This document shows positions 46,913 through 58,819 of a stretch of 64,000 bases of DNA, piece by piece. Made by a program: the position numbers and the translations under genes. The stretch is from Coenobita brevimanus (Eukaryota > Arthropoda > Malacostraca > Decapoda > Coenobitidae), in NCBI GenBank assembly GCA_032717465.1, contig CM064691.1:4861569-4925568 (forward strand). The letters run 5' to 3'. The notes below the pieces were generated by a model. The model did not search any database and had not been told where the DNA came from. It saw only the letters and a list, made by a program, of their open reading frames with translations. Within the stretch, counting starts at the first letter, position 1. Each line of letters opens with the position of its first letter.

Positions 46913-47880
46913 ATGAAGGTCTGTGCCTTTCCTTTAAGCCAGTTACATAACCTCCTGTGTTGATAGGCTTTTTTTTTTCCTACTATTTTTTTTTTATTTT
47001 GCTTCGTCTACTCCTGCTTTTTTACCTTTGCTATCGTGTTCTTGTTCTTATTCTTGTTCTCCTTCTCTTCTTCTCTGCTTCGTATTATTCCTTTTGTTAT
47101 CTCCTCCTCCTCCTCCTCCTCCTCCTCTGTTTCTTCTTCTTCCATTTCTTCTTCTTCATCTTCTTCTTCTTCTTCTTCATCTTCTTCTTATTATTATTAT
47201 TATTATTTTCTTCTTCTTCTTCTTCTTCTTCTTCTTCTTCATCTTCTTCCACTTCCTCTTCCACTTTTTTCTTTTTGTTCTTCTTCTTCTGCTTCTTCTT
47301 CTTCCCGAGTTGGAGACGTCCTTTTTAGGTAAATCTTGATATCACACAGTCTTAACTCAAGAGAGACCTGTCAAATTGGAAGGGTCAGTTGAAGCTATAC
47401 CTAACCGCTCCAGTTCAAAAAGCCTTCCCTAAGCTGAATAAAACCCTCAGGAGAAAGCAACATGACGATTAACTCTCTCTTTGCATATAGATAGATAGAT
47501 ATATAGATCATAATCATCATCAGGGGTTGAGTGTCCACCGCAGGACCGGCCTATCCCTACCGAAGCAGGGACGATACCGCCGATGTACCTCTACCAAGTG
47601 CCTTAGGCTGTCTGGTAGAGACTGTATGTAGGGTGAGAAGTGCTTGTGAGTGTAATTGTAATGTTGGAGTGCCTTTGGATGTGTGTGTAGTCTGTGAACC
47701 AAGTGTAATCGACCCGCGTGGGTGCAAGCATACTAATATGTGACACTGGTTCCACCATAGCACCCCTTATGTCCGCCAAAGCATTAAGTGGCTCTGTGAA
47801 CGCTTCCCAGAGTTTTTACAACTCTGGCGGGAGGTGAACCCGCGTCTAGACGCACACTCTACCACTGTACCATTGAGGCT

Positions 47881-47948
<68 letters not shown>

Positions 47949-50900
47949 TACATAAGTCTTAGGCCAACATTTATGTGTTGATTTTGAACCTGTTTTCAGA
48001 TTTTAGACTATCATTACAACGAAATTCGAGATTACCAGTAGTCTGAACAGAGTTTTGACTTGTTCACGTGCTTGATCCAAGGCTAAAGTGATACTCAGTG
48101 TAATCTGCCATGACAGTAGGATTGACATCAACAAGAACGTCCTTTTTTTTAAATTCTGAATTAGTGGTCAATAAGTACAAAAATGAATTGTTGGCTACAA
48201 TACTAAGAGCTTAATCCTGAGATGGGGCAGGGAAAGGTTTGGGGATCTTAATTTCGCTAAAACAATCTTACAACCAGCATAGGCCATGGAATTTGTTACA
48301 TTTTCAAGATCGAGCTTGCAATGGCGTAGTTGCTAGAGGCAAAAGACTTCAAGTAATTTGTATCACATTTTAACGCTTATAACAGTGCCTTGAAAAGCAG
48401 CCTTGAATCCGAGTGCGTAGAAGAGCTGTTTACCACGGCCTAGCTCACACCATCTCTCCTTCTCTAAACCTCACCTTCTTTTTCTAACTGAGACTCAGCT
48501 GTCTGAGGCAACTGACAGCAAACCCTTTTCTATATCCTCCTACTTTCTCTATACTCATTTCAAAGACAAAGGTGGCTGTTGTGTATATATACACAACGAC
48601 TTATCTTGTTCTCGTGTTCCTGAACTCGATTCTTCTGAATTCTCTACACTCTGGCTTAGGCTTTCCTGTCATTCTCAGACTAAACATATCTGCGCTGTTT
48701 ACTTATCTCCTAATTCTACTGACTATAAACAATTCTTTGACTGTCTTACTTCTACGATGGAACACATTCTATCCAATTCTCCTTTCTCTGAAATCGCCAT
48801 TCTAGGAGATTTCAATGTTCACCACCACCTTTGGCTCTCCTCTCCTTTCACTGATCCACCTGGTGAACAAGCCTATATCTTTTCTATCCTTAATGACCTA
48901 GAGCAGCTTGTACAGCACCCTACCCGTATCCCTGACCACCTTGGAGAGAGCTCCAAGATACTCGACCTCTTCCTTACAACTAATCCTTCTGCTTACACTG
49001 TTAATCTTTTCTCTCCGTTGGGCTCCTCCGATCACAACCTTATCACCTTAACCTATCCTATCACTCCGGTACGGCCTGTGAACCCTCCAAGGAAACGTCG
49101 TCACTTTGGAGCTGCGGATTGGGAGGCCTTCAGGCAGTACTTCTTTGATTTTCCATGGAATGATTATTGCTTCCATGGCCAGGAGCCATTTGAGTGTGCC
49201 TTGCGCATTACAGAGGTTATTCTCTTGGGCATGGAAGCATACAGCCCTTTCTCATATCCTCTGACTAATGCAAGAAAGCCTTGGTTTAATCACGCTTGTT
49301 CTAATGCTGTCCGCAGTAAGGAGAGGGCCTATAATAGGTACCAGAGGCAACCCATCCCTGAATCACATCTTTTATACGTTTCTGCCCGGAATCGTGTTAA
49401 GTCTGTTCTTCACTCTGCTAAAAATAATTTCATCCGTACTAAATGCTCTCAACTCTCCAACTCGAATTCTTCCCTCTCCTTCTGGCACCTTGCCAAAAAC
49501 CTTTCTAACAACTTTACCTTATCATCCTTCCCTCCTCTTTTCTACTCTGATGGCTCTATAGCTATTTCTTCTACTGATAAAGCAGATCTCTTCACTCAGA
49601 CTTTCTCCTCCAATTCTACCTTAGACGATTCCAGTGCTGTTCCTCCATCACTTTCCCCCTCTGACTTCCTCATGGCTGACATTAAAATTTCTTCAGCTGA
49701 TGTATTTTCTGCCATCACAAGCCTCACTACTAATAAGGCATATGGGCCTAATGGAGTCCCTCCTGTTCCTCTCAAGAACTGTGCTTCTGTGCTTAATCCC
49801 TCCCTAGGCAAAATCTTTCGCCTTTGTCTATCAACTTGTACTTTTCCTTCTTGCTGGAAGTTTGCTCTCATTCAGCCAGTCCCAAAGAAGGGTGACCATT
49901 CCCAACCCTCTAACTATCGTCCAATTGCTTTAACATCCTGTATCTCAAAAGTTTTTGAGTCAATTCTTAACAGAAAAATTTTAAAGCATCTTTCCTATCA
50001 CAACCTTCTTTCTGATCGCCAATATGGATTCCGTCAGGGACGCTTCACTGGCGATCTTCTCACCTACCTTTCAGACTCCTGGTCATCCTCCTTTCGGAAC
50101 TTTGGCGAAAGCTTTGCCATTGCACTTGACATCTCAAAGGCTTTCGATCGAGTCTGGCATAACTCTTTAATTTCCAAATTGCCCTCTTACAGTTTCTATC
50201 CTTCTATCTGTGCCTTCATCTATAGTTTCCTCTCTGGTCATTCTATAGCCGCTGTTGTAGACGGCCATTGTTCTTCTCCTAGATCTATCAACAGTGGTGT
50301 TCCTCAGGGCTCTGTCCTATCACCAACTCTCTTCCTTTTATTCATCAATGACCTTTTACGCTGTACATCTAACCCTATCCACTCATACGCTGATGACTCC
50401 ACCCTTCACCTTTCCATTCGGTTCCCGCAACGTCCATCTCAGCAGTTACTTCAACAAACAAGGGATGAGGCCATGGCACACCTAATGTCTGACTTGGCTC
50501 TTATCTCTGACTGGGGTAAAAATAATCTGGTTGTTTTTAATGCATCAAAGACTTAGTTTTTACACCTATCAACCCAACAAAATCTTCCACAAGTATACCC
50601 ACTATTGTTTAATAATATTCAGCTTAATCCTGCATCATCCTTGAACATGCTTGGGGTTTCATTTACTCGGAACTTATCTTCGAAAGATCATATTACATGT
50701 CTTGTAAAATCTGCTTCCAAGAGATTAGGTGTGCTAAGCCGACTCTGTTCCTTCTTTACCCCTGCACAATTGTTGACTCTATACAGTGGTTTTATCCGCC
50801 CCTGTGTGGAGTACAATTCTCATGTGTGGGGAGACTCCCCACATAAAGCTCTTCTCAATAGGGTGGAGTCAAAGGCTTTTTCACTAACTCTCCTCCTTTT

Positions 50901-51762
50901 ACTGACTCCCTTCAACCTCTGTCTCTTCGTTGCACTGTTGCATCTTTATCTCTTTTCTATCACTACATCAATGGTCACTGCTCCTCGGAACTGTCTGCAA
51001 GCATTCCTACACCTCTACGACGGGCGCGTAGCACCCGTCTAGCAGCAAACTCTCATCCCTTTTCTGTCCAACCCTCTAATGCAAGAGTTAACCGTTACTC
51101 CCAGTCCTTCATTTATGCAACAGGTCAACTCTGGAACTGTCTCCCTCTGTCTGTATATCCTGCTTCCTATGATCTCCAGTCTTTCAAACGCAGTGTGTCC
51201 AGGCATCTCGAAATGATTGGATCTTGAATTTGGCTCTCTCGTAATTTGTTTTTTCTCTTGGTAGTAACAATAATTGCGGGCTCGCGTCCTTTGTTTCCTT
51301 CTTCCTCTCATTTAAAAAAAAAAAAAAATGACACTGTGACCTGACCTCATCCGTATAATATCCCTTCTTCAATCAGACTGTTGCTGTTGTGTTGGCTGTG
51401 GCGGCTGTTGTGTCATCAGGCCCCGTCAGGCTGTCCTCATACGGGCCTCTCCCACGCTACACACCAGCTCCAGCGTACAGACCTGCTGATTCTTACTACA
51501 ATGTTAGTGGCAATGGATCGTAGATACTGTAGATATTGCTATACTATCGTTGCAGGAAGTAATGTTCAAAATTTGCCAGCTCACATGCTTGCGTTCTTCT
51601 TTGTTGACAAATATTTTAATGTAACTGTAGTGTAAAAAAGAACTACATATCACACACGGCTTCTCACTTTTCATTCAAAGGGTAGAAATTTATATTCGAG
51701 GTAACTTGGCGGGCTGCATATCAGTATATAGAGAGACTGATAAGTAGATAGATAGATAGATA

Positions 51763-51823
<61 letters not shown>

Positions 51824-52862
51824 CTCTTCTATTCAGTACAGGTAACCCCACTGGTCTTCAGCAACGTTAATGAAGTATACTAGTCAGTAACCATAATAAT
51901 TATAATGAAGTGCACACCATTACATACTCGTATTACAGATTACTTAACAAGATGCCAGCGTCTGAGATATAATGATGACAAAATAATCACCTGTTCTATG
52001 GAGAGGGCAGATTAAGTCGTAGGGGGGTGGTTAGACACATTTGTTCGAATTTCTACAGTCTTCATTCTTATATGCATTTCATCATCAGCTCTATAACTTG
52101 TCACTCAACACTAAAGTATTGTTTACAACATTAACACGCACGTACCGTACAAGCTTAAAATAATGAACGTAATTAAACACATGTTGTAGAAGTAATTAGT
52201 TCATTCATATTAAGTTGAATTCTTGTTTAGACTAAGTACATGAAGCAATGGGTGTTTAGTGTTCCGGATCCATTTGTGCTTTATTCTTTATTTTGTAACT
52301 GCACAGGCTTGTAATAACCTAGTTCCCATGAAAGATTTGGCTGCAAGGGAAGTTTAAATGATATAAGAAACCGTAAATGCAGAGGCGTCAATGATTTGTA
52401 TAAGTATTTTTTTTTTTATCTTTAATTTTTTTTTTTTTTATCTTTAAGTTAACTGGAAGTTAGTTATAATGTTGGATATACTCGTTATATACATCCATTA
52501 ACGACGTCACTATCTTTCATAATATCTGTGTTCCCCAACCTTCTTTCCCCCTCCTTCCCTTCCCTACAACCCCCCCCCCCCTCCAACAGGCTCCGGCGGT
52601 GTACAGCGTCGACTGGGGTGTGAGTGACGCGTTCGGCAACTACTACGGCTACAGCGAGGACCGTGAGGGGCACTCGACGCGAGGCTCCTACTTTGTCAAC
52701 CTTCCTGATGGCCGCCTGCAGAAGGTCACCTACGCCGTTGACGGAGACTCTGGCTTCGTGGCTGACGTCAGCTACGTCGGGGAGGCGCGTTACCCTACCT
52801 ACAGGCCCGCACCAGCCTATGGACCGGGACCTGTATATGGACCAATAACCACTTATGGTTGA
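46913..52862 (+). CDS. Cuticle protein gene D (RR chitin-binding, pro-resilin-like)
   Basis: Coding exons are 46913-46918 (ATG AAG), 51377-51502 and 52590-52862, encoding 134 residues. Splice sites are GTCTGT donor, CTTCAATCAG acceptor, GTTAGT donor and CTCCAACAG acceptor, all phase 0. The signal peptide (MK, then TVAVVLAVAAVVSS) leads into GPVRLSSYGPLPRYTPAPAY. The domain at about residues 49-104 reads YSVDWGVSDAF to GDSGFVADV, with Val replacing the usual Phe of YSFDW, and EDREG instead of EDRDG. The GP-rich tail is shorter by one repeat than in B' and C. Intron 1 is 4,458 bp and holds a TTC-rich tract, a SINE and a LINE. A canonical AATAAA is at 53057-53062. Confidence 0.9.
46975..47320 (+). 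repeat. TTC-rich (CTT/CCT/TTA) trinucleotide tract in intron 1 of D
   Basis: About 340 bp of pyrimidine-dominated trinucleotide repeats, including (TCC)n near 47101-47126 and (TTC)n near 47206-47240, with a short (ATT)n between. Long open frames in all three phases result from composition. Confidence 0.85.
47488..47882 (-). mobile_element. tRNA-derived SINE in intron 1 of gene D
   Basis: On the minus strand the head has an A box TGGTACAGTGGTAGAGTG (47855-47872) and a B box region GCGGGTTCACCTCCCGCC (47826-47843), like a Pol III promoter from a tRNA. A ~300-bp non-tRNA body follows and ends in a (GATA)n-like tail (47488-47510). A (TA)n microsatellite of about 50 bp (47884-47934) abuts the 5' end. 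It has the full length expected of a tRNA-SINE and looks little damaged. Confidence 0.7.
47884..47949. repeat. (TA)n then (GT)n microsatellite
   Basis: (AT)n at about 47884-47934 followed by (GT)n to about 47949. Confidence 0.92.
48424..51328 (+). mobile_element. Near-complete but inactivated LINE in intron 1 of gene D
   Basis: The coding frame starts within an AP-endonuclease (LLFLTETQLSEATD at about 48475, then AILGDFNVHHH and GSSDHNLITL). It continues into reverse transcriptase: LIQPVPKKGDHSQPSNYRPI, then GFRQGRF, ALDISKAFDRVWH, SGVPQGSVLSPTLF and the catalytic YADD at about 50388-50399. A nonsense codon TAG at 50554-50556 (Gln expected in SKTQF) and a frameshift near 50,885 break it. The C-terminus (RLAANSHPFS to KRSVSRHLEMIGS) is readable to the stop at 51225-51227. 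It ends in poly-A at 51314-51328. Endonuclease plus this C-terminus suggests a CR1/L2/jockey-type element. The 5' end is truncated and no target duplication was found. Confidence 0.88.
51771..51820. repeat. (GT)n microsatellite in intron 2 of gene D
   Basis: Preceded by a short (GATA)n at about 51746-51760. The rest of intron 2 has no recognisable feature. Confidence 0.92.
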
Positions 52863-53056
52863 TGAGCTAATGTGTTGTTTGTTAGGCAATCCTCACCGTG
52901 AAAACCCTCCAAGCAAATGTTCCAAATCAGACACTACTGAATTGTATTTGTGCCTTCCCTGTCTGAACTGTATATATTTCCATCAAGTAAATCGAATATG
53001 CAATGATATTTTTTTCCATCCTTCTTATATTCAGTAGGATTATGCTATTTTTTCTG

Positions 53057-53062
53057 AATAAA
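53057..53062 (+). terminator. Poly-A signal of gene D
   Basis: Canonical AATAAA 195 bp after the stop codon, followed by T-rich sequence (AATATTTTTGC). Confidence 0.65.
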
Positions 53063-53304
53063 CTTTAATATTTTTGCTTGAAAACAATTTTTTGTCTCGG
53101 ATGTATTCTAGGAAGTACTCATAACTGTGGCCGTGTGAAGTAATGAATGGTATTTTACATCACAGGGTGGTGGAGTGGGCTGAAGCTCAACTACAGCAGT
53201 GAAGAAGAGGTCAAAGGTTTATATTCTTGTCAGAACTGGTGCTTTTTTGAACGCCTCTTCCTCACCGCTGAATACTGCCACTGTCTTTATCTATCATACC
53301 ATTT

Positions 53305-53343
<39 letters not shown>

Positions 53344-53635
53344 TCAGATGACTGCAGTTATTCAGTGAACATAGAGTGTTGTAGGTTGGATAGTATGAAT
53401 GTGGTTTATGTTTAAAATAAAACGTTCTGCTAAGAATAACAGCTGGCTTAAACTGTACATAAGATTGCTTGTAAATGCGATTGTCGTTTTTGTTCCAGCC
53501 ACCACACTTCATAATGAAACTTAAGTGAATATTGAAGTGACAAAATTCGAAGAACAAAAATATCTGTAGCAAGAAAGAGCACTCAGAGACTGCCGTACCG
53601 CACGCCCACAAATCAGTCTATGGGCCGAACACTTA
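53063..53635. other. Intergenic with (AC)n, no gene
   Basis: Contains (AC)n at about 53308-53341. Nothing else recognised. Confidence 0.5.
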
Positions 53636-54300
53636 ACTTTCCCTGTGACCTTGACCATCGCCGACTGCCCTTAAAATAGAATTCCTTCATCTTCATTTTA
53701 CCCTGACTCCTCCTACAAAACGTGATCTAATTCAGATCGAAAAGGCTTAAGCTGACCCTGCCATGAAAACTTGACCTTTGACGGTTCCCTGTAACTATGA
53801 CATTTAACTAACTGTTTTCAAATCTGAATCCTTTAGTCTAGTTGTACCCTGACTCCTTTCAGAAGTTAGGTCTGTATCGGATAAAAGTTAATTTGTCATA
53901 TGACATGAACCTTTGAGCTATTGTTCTCAAATACCACACAGTAGGTCAACCCCTTGGTTGACCCTCAGCCCTCCCACACGTTTGGTGCAAACGAGGTTAA
54001 AAGATTTTTAGTTATTTTGTTCACACGAGGAGACACGAGTCGAAGTTTGACTTCGCCCTGTGGTATTGACCTTATATTGAATGTTCTCCAAATTCACTTA
54101 GTTCTTATCTAAACCCGAACCATTCCACCAAGTTTGGTCTAAATCGGGTACTGTTTAAGCAGATTTTGCTAAGTCAGTGTCTGACATAGTCCTATGCCTG
54201 TGACCCCTGACGTATTGTTGGCGAAAACAATAGGTTTCCTCAGTGGCAAACCCTTAGCCCTTCCGCCAATTTTGTTAAAATCGGATGACATTTTTTCAAA
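53636..54300 (-). repeat. AGGTCA-rich repeat array, minus orientation
   Basis: Repeated TGACCTTGACC, TTGACCTTTGA and CACCAAGTTTGGTCTAAATC-type blocks, the same family as at 3.1-3.4 kb and, inverted, 9-13.7 kb. Followed by (AC)n at about 54312-54364. Confidence 0.65.
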
Positions 54301-54307
54301 TTATTTT

Positions 54308-54364
<57 letters not shown>

Positions 54365-54367
<3 letters not shown>

Positions 54368-55985
54368 CGAGTAGCCTAATACATAATACCCGGTCTCGCA
54401 CGAGTATAATAAAATGGGTAACTTTTATGGAGACTTTTTTTTTTTTAAGTACTAGTTAGATGCGGGAGCTTCATTACCCTATTACTGGGCTTAGCTTAAG
54501 TGGCTAAGGTCTGCTGGAGTGAGCATAGTATCTGAAAAACTTTAATGAGTGACAGACGGATTGGGCCGGTCTTAGATTTGCTTCTACGTCTAAAACTTGG
54601 TTAGGATCCTTTATAATTACATTCCAGGATGTCCCTCGGGGAATGTGGAAAAAGTCATTAGTCCTTTCACTACGAGGACCTATTTTATTTCATTCTTACG
54701 GAGAGAGTTTTCGAAGAGACGTCTCTCTCAAGCTGAATTCAATAGCCTACTCTTTAATAGCAAGAGATTAACACTAGAATATTATGGCAGTCCTGAAAAA
54801 GTGCCATGGAGAGGTTATAGAGCCACTGCATTGTCTTTTTTCTCCCACCTGACTAATAGAAGTAAAAAAAAAAAAACTGAAACTGAACCAAATTAATGTG
54901 AAAGAATTATAAAAAAAATAAAATACAAAATCCACCTTTGGAGTGAAAAGGTTAATCATGAAGGGGTTGAAAGAAAATGAGTTATTGCTGTTATTGTAAA
55001 TCGGGTCTGTCTGACCGAGCTGACCAGGCGTCCCCTTGTGGTAGACAGCGCCTCACGATCGGCCCAGGGTTCCTCCCACGCGAGGTGCAGGGAAATATGA
55101 GGAGTTTTGGCTCCCGGGTGGACGCTGCAGCTGCTGCACCCAGGATGCACAGCACCAACACGTGTAAGGTCCTCGTCAGAGAGAGAATGGGTAACAATGA
55201 ATAACACAGAAACGTAAATAAGGTGGTAGAGTATTATCATTAATCATCATCACTACCATGACGAGGTGATGAAAAAGGACATTTTCATGTGGCGGCACCG
55301 AGATACATGGGTGGCTCTTTGCCCAGTCATACATGCATTCAGCAGCTCGCTTCCCTACTCCCCAAAAGGATGATAGAAAGGGCAACTTCAACCTTCTATT
55401 GAATTCACATTTCAGATGACCCAACAGCAGCTACCACGAAGTTTGATTCGAGTTTATTCCTCCTGTCTCCAGATGATCTTATTCGACTTGGCAGGAATTT
55501 CCCGTCCTGAAGGGATTAAAGAAAACTCTATGTAATCTCTTCAGTTCGATGTGCCTCCCCTAAGCTGGGTGAGATCATCTAGTGACAGCGAATAAAATAT
55601 ACAAAATACGGCGTTAGGTCTGAAGGGCTTAGAATGATACTATTTCTTCCGCCAAGGAAGTTATAGTTTTGACTTGGTTTTTCTGTCTGTCCGTTAACAA
55701 CACTGGGAAGAGGTGCAGGGAAATTGCACCAAATTCAGAACAAAGACTGAAGTTCACGAATGAAACAAGTGACTTAATTCTGGTGAAAAATAAAAATAAA
55801 AAAAAATAAAGGGCACAGTAATAAAAAGTATAAAAGGGACGATGATGCTGACTCGACTGAGGTATGCCCACTCGGAGGATGTTGGGTGAGGAATTTTCAT
55901 CATATGGACAAAACTAACAATCAACATACTGCAGTATTTTACAATTGTGTATTAGAGTAAATTCGACGTATGACAAAAGATGCGA
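54365..55985. other. Intergenic repeat-rich DNA, no gene called
   Basis: A GC-richer patch at 55,000-55,195 has minus-strand frames with a hydrophobic run, but the frame has no ATG and no supporting exons. Part of 55,640-55,800 resembles the repeat inserted at 27446-28014. Confidence 0.4.
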
Positions 55986-55989
55986 CAGT

Positions 55990-56340
55990 TTGTGGTGTGG
56001 TAGTGTGAGGTGTGGTAGCCTGTAGTGTGATGTATGGTGGTATGAGATGTGGTAGTCTGTTGTGGCGGGGTGCGGTAGTTAGTGGTGTGGTATGGTGACA
56101 GTATGAGGTGAGGTAGTGAGCACTGTGGTTGGATGCGGCAATTAGTGGTGTGCTATAGTGTGCTTATGTCAGGTGTGTCAGTGTTTGGTGTGCCAGTGTG
56201 AAATATGTCAGTGTATAGTGTGGCAGTAAGTATTTCGGAATGGTGTGGTAATACGTTGTGTGGCTGTGTGGACTGTGAAGTGTTAAGTATGGCACTGTCA
56301 GGCACGGCAGTATGTGGTGTGGCAGTGAGGTGAGAGACAG
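55990..56340. repeat. Degenerate GTGTGGTAGT-type minisatellite, ~350 bp
   Basis: Many variants of GTGTGGTAGTGTGAG and GTGTGGCAGT with irregular spacing, G/T-rich on the plus strand, ending in (CAGA)n at about 56338-56358. Confidence 0.75.
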
Positions 56341-57282
56341 ACAGACAGACAGACAGAGACAGAGAAACAAAGCATATTCTGTATGTTCAAGTTTAGAGAG
56401 AGAGAGGGGGGAGGGGGGATGAGCCTAATCTGCATGTTTAAATTCCAAGGGAGAGGAGGAGTGAAAGGTAAAAGAGGAAGTGGAAATGGGGAGAAGGAGG
56501 GGGAAGGGCAAGAGGAGAGGAAGAGGAAGGTGTGAGTTGAAAGTATGGAAACCAGGAGTTATTTGAATCTAATGATAAACTGCAGACACATTCAATTGCT
56601 TCATAATGATCCTTAGTTGGATGTTTAATTATTATAAGCTAAACTACATTTAACGCACAAAACATTCAAATCCCCAGAGTCATATGAGAGGTTGCTGTGC
56701 AGAAGTTGCTGTGTGAGAGAGGAGGGAGGAGGGGCAGAGGCAGGGGGAAGGGAGGAGAAGGAGGTGTGGAGGGACTTGTTCGGGGGTGGGAAAGACGCGT
56801 GAAATTTAGATGCCAGTGGGAGGAGACAGTGTAGTTAAATGTTTTTCACAAATGTACTGGCTATCCTGTCATTTCTCCCATAATTATACATCACAGTTAA
56901 TAGTGCAGGCATAATTTAGTGGTGTATTTAGCTAGAGTAAAATAATAGATTTGGCAACAGAGGTATGAGAGGGAGGGGTGAGAATCCGTGAAATATATAC
57001 TCAGATGCCATCAATAAATACCAAAAACATTTTTTAGTGGGTAGTCCTCAGTTGCCGCAGAAAATATAAAGGTAACCTACTGTAATATGAAACTGAAACT
57101 ATGAGCCTAGAGAGACAGGAAAAGCACCAGCACTGTTGTTTCTTAGACCTTAATAATCAGGTGAATAGAATGGCAAGACAATAAGAATACGCTACGTGGC
57201 TATGAGCTTCTGTTTCCACGATTGCGCTACAGTGACCGGCTCTCGCCTCTTCTTGTGGAGTGTGACTGATGGGTGACCGTAC

Positions 57283-57326
<44 letters not shown>

Positions 57327-58149
57327 GTTCAGAAGTATTGTGAATGAAATCAAAAGCTGTGTGACTTCCAATGAGCATGAAGGTGACAACGTAGGACCAA
57401 GGTGACGGGATGTTAAGGTATGTAAAGGAAGAACTGTACGAGATTATGTTGCTCCCATAGTCTTACCCGTAGGTAGATAAGTAGGTAAGTGAAGGAGTTT
57501 AAGAACTTTTATAATGTTTTTGTAAGTAGATTGGTAGGAAGGAAAGTGAAGACATGTATTTAGGTAAAGAGACAAGTGAAAGAAGAATTACAAGTGAGTT
57601 CTTGTAGTTAAGTATACCTACTAACTGTAAAGAACCGAAAAATTGTCATGTCGTTATTTTCATAGCCAAGCCAAACCAAGAGACCAACACGCCACGATAG
57701 TATGTAGCGCTTCATTACGGTCGTATTCTGTAACTGAGCTGCGGGATATAAGCTGTGAAAGAACGAAAATCTCCATCTAGTTAAAGTGAATGAACTTTGT
57801 TATGAAAAGGTTCGAGTATTTAACTAAAGAAAGGAATTACAAAGCGCTATGAGAATCTTGTAGGTAAGGTTGGTAGAGGGGCCACGGTGGTGTGGTGGCA
57901 GCGTGTTCTACTTGCGATGTGTACGTTATGTGTCCCTTGTCTGTTATTCGTTCTAACGTACTGTAATCCTAACATTTCACATCCGGTCTTTTGTTACCTA
58001 ACAGACTGTGTGAAAGGGCTACTACAGATGGTACCTGATTAGCCTTGCAATAGAACAACATTCAGAGAACATTAATAATAATTCTTAATAAATGACGTGT
58101 GAAAAGAGGGACAATAAATGCACTGATCAAAGTGAGGGCGTTCACCATC
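56341..58149. other. Intergenic, no gene recognised
   Basis: Includes purine-rich patches (about 56395-56530 and 56700-56770) and (GT)n at about 57281-57324. No credible coding sequence. Confidence 0.45.
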
Positions 58150-58420
58150 CCATCCACTCATTCGATGTAGTGCTGCTTCCGGGTATCTGCTCTTTCCTCT
58201 CCTCCATCCTTCTTTCCTTCCATCCTCTTCTTCCTTTCTTTTCTTCATTCTTCCTCATCCTCCTGCCTACGGGTGACTTTACACTCCCTCTTCTGTCTTT
58301 CTTTCCTTCATTCTTTCCTCTTTCTTCTGGCTATGGGTGACTCTACATTGAGCCAAATAGTCTTCTGTACACCAGGAAACCATTTACTACGCTGGGTGGT
58401 AACCATATAACCAAATTATG
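58150..58420 (+). repeat. Dispersed repeat shared with 44165-44400
   Basis: The pyrimidine-rich body ends with GAAACCATTTACTACGC and GTGGTAACCATATAACCAAA, nearly identical to the first copy. Confidence 0.6.
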
Positions 58421-58421
58421 A

Positions 58422-58632
58422 CGCCTGGTGGTTTAGTGGGTAGTTATTGCGCTCCAATCGGATTGAGCCGGTGAAAGTTTATATCCAAGGAATGGTTGGG
58501 GTTGATTGCTCATGTAATGCCACTCAGGGATGAGTGAGGCTGGTCACTCATCTTAAATGTCGGGACCAACTTGCCTAGCCCCGGGCTCCTACGCTCCTCA
58601 TGGGGCAATGTAGGATTGGATGATGGATGGAT

Positions 58633-58637
<5 letters not shown>
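58422..58637 (+). mobile_element. tRNA-derived SINE, eroded B box
   Basis: The head GCCTGGTGGTTTAGTGGGTA is an A box. The B box position (GGTGAAAGTTTATATCC) is degenerate. A ~150-bp body follows, and the 3' end is a (GGAT)n tail at about 58616-58637, running into (TA)n at about 58637-58706. Confidence 0.55.
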
Positions 58638-58708
<71 letters not shown>

Positions 58709-58786
58709 CATTTTAAAACCATGGCAGCATGGCATACGTACAACATATGCATCCGCACGTGCTTATATATGCGTGCGTAGATACGA

Positions 58787-58818
<32 letters not shown>
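58637..58818. repeat. (TA)n and (AC)n microsatellites
   Basis: (AT)n at about 58637-58706 and (AC)n at about 58791-58818. Confidence 0.92.

Positions 58819-58819
<1 letters not shown>

Noticed and set aside
46957..47339. Ser- and Leu/Phe-rich open frames over 100 codons in three phases
   Set aside because: Artefact of the TTC/TCC-rich tract inside intron 1 of gene D.
54956..55240. Minus-strand frames with a hydrophobic, signal-peptide-like run
   Set aside because: The most signal-like frame has no ATG. No downstream exon, splice consensus or recognised hormone or toxin motif supports it.
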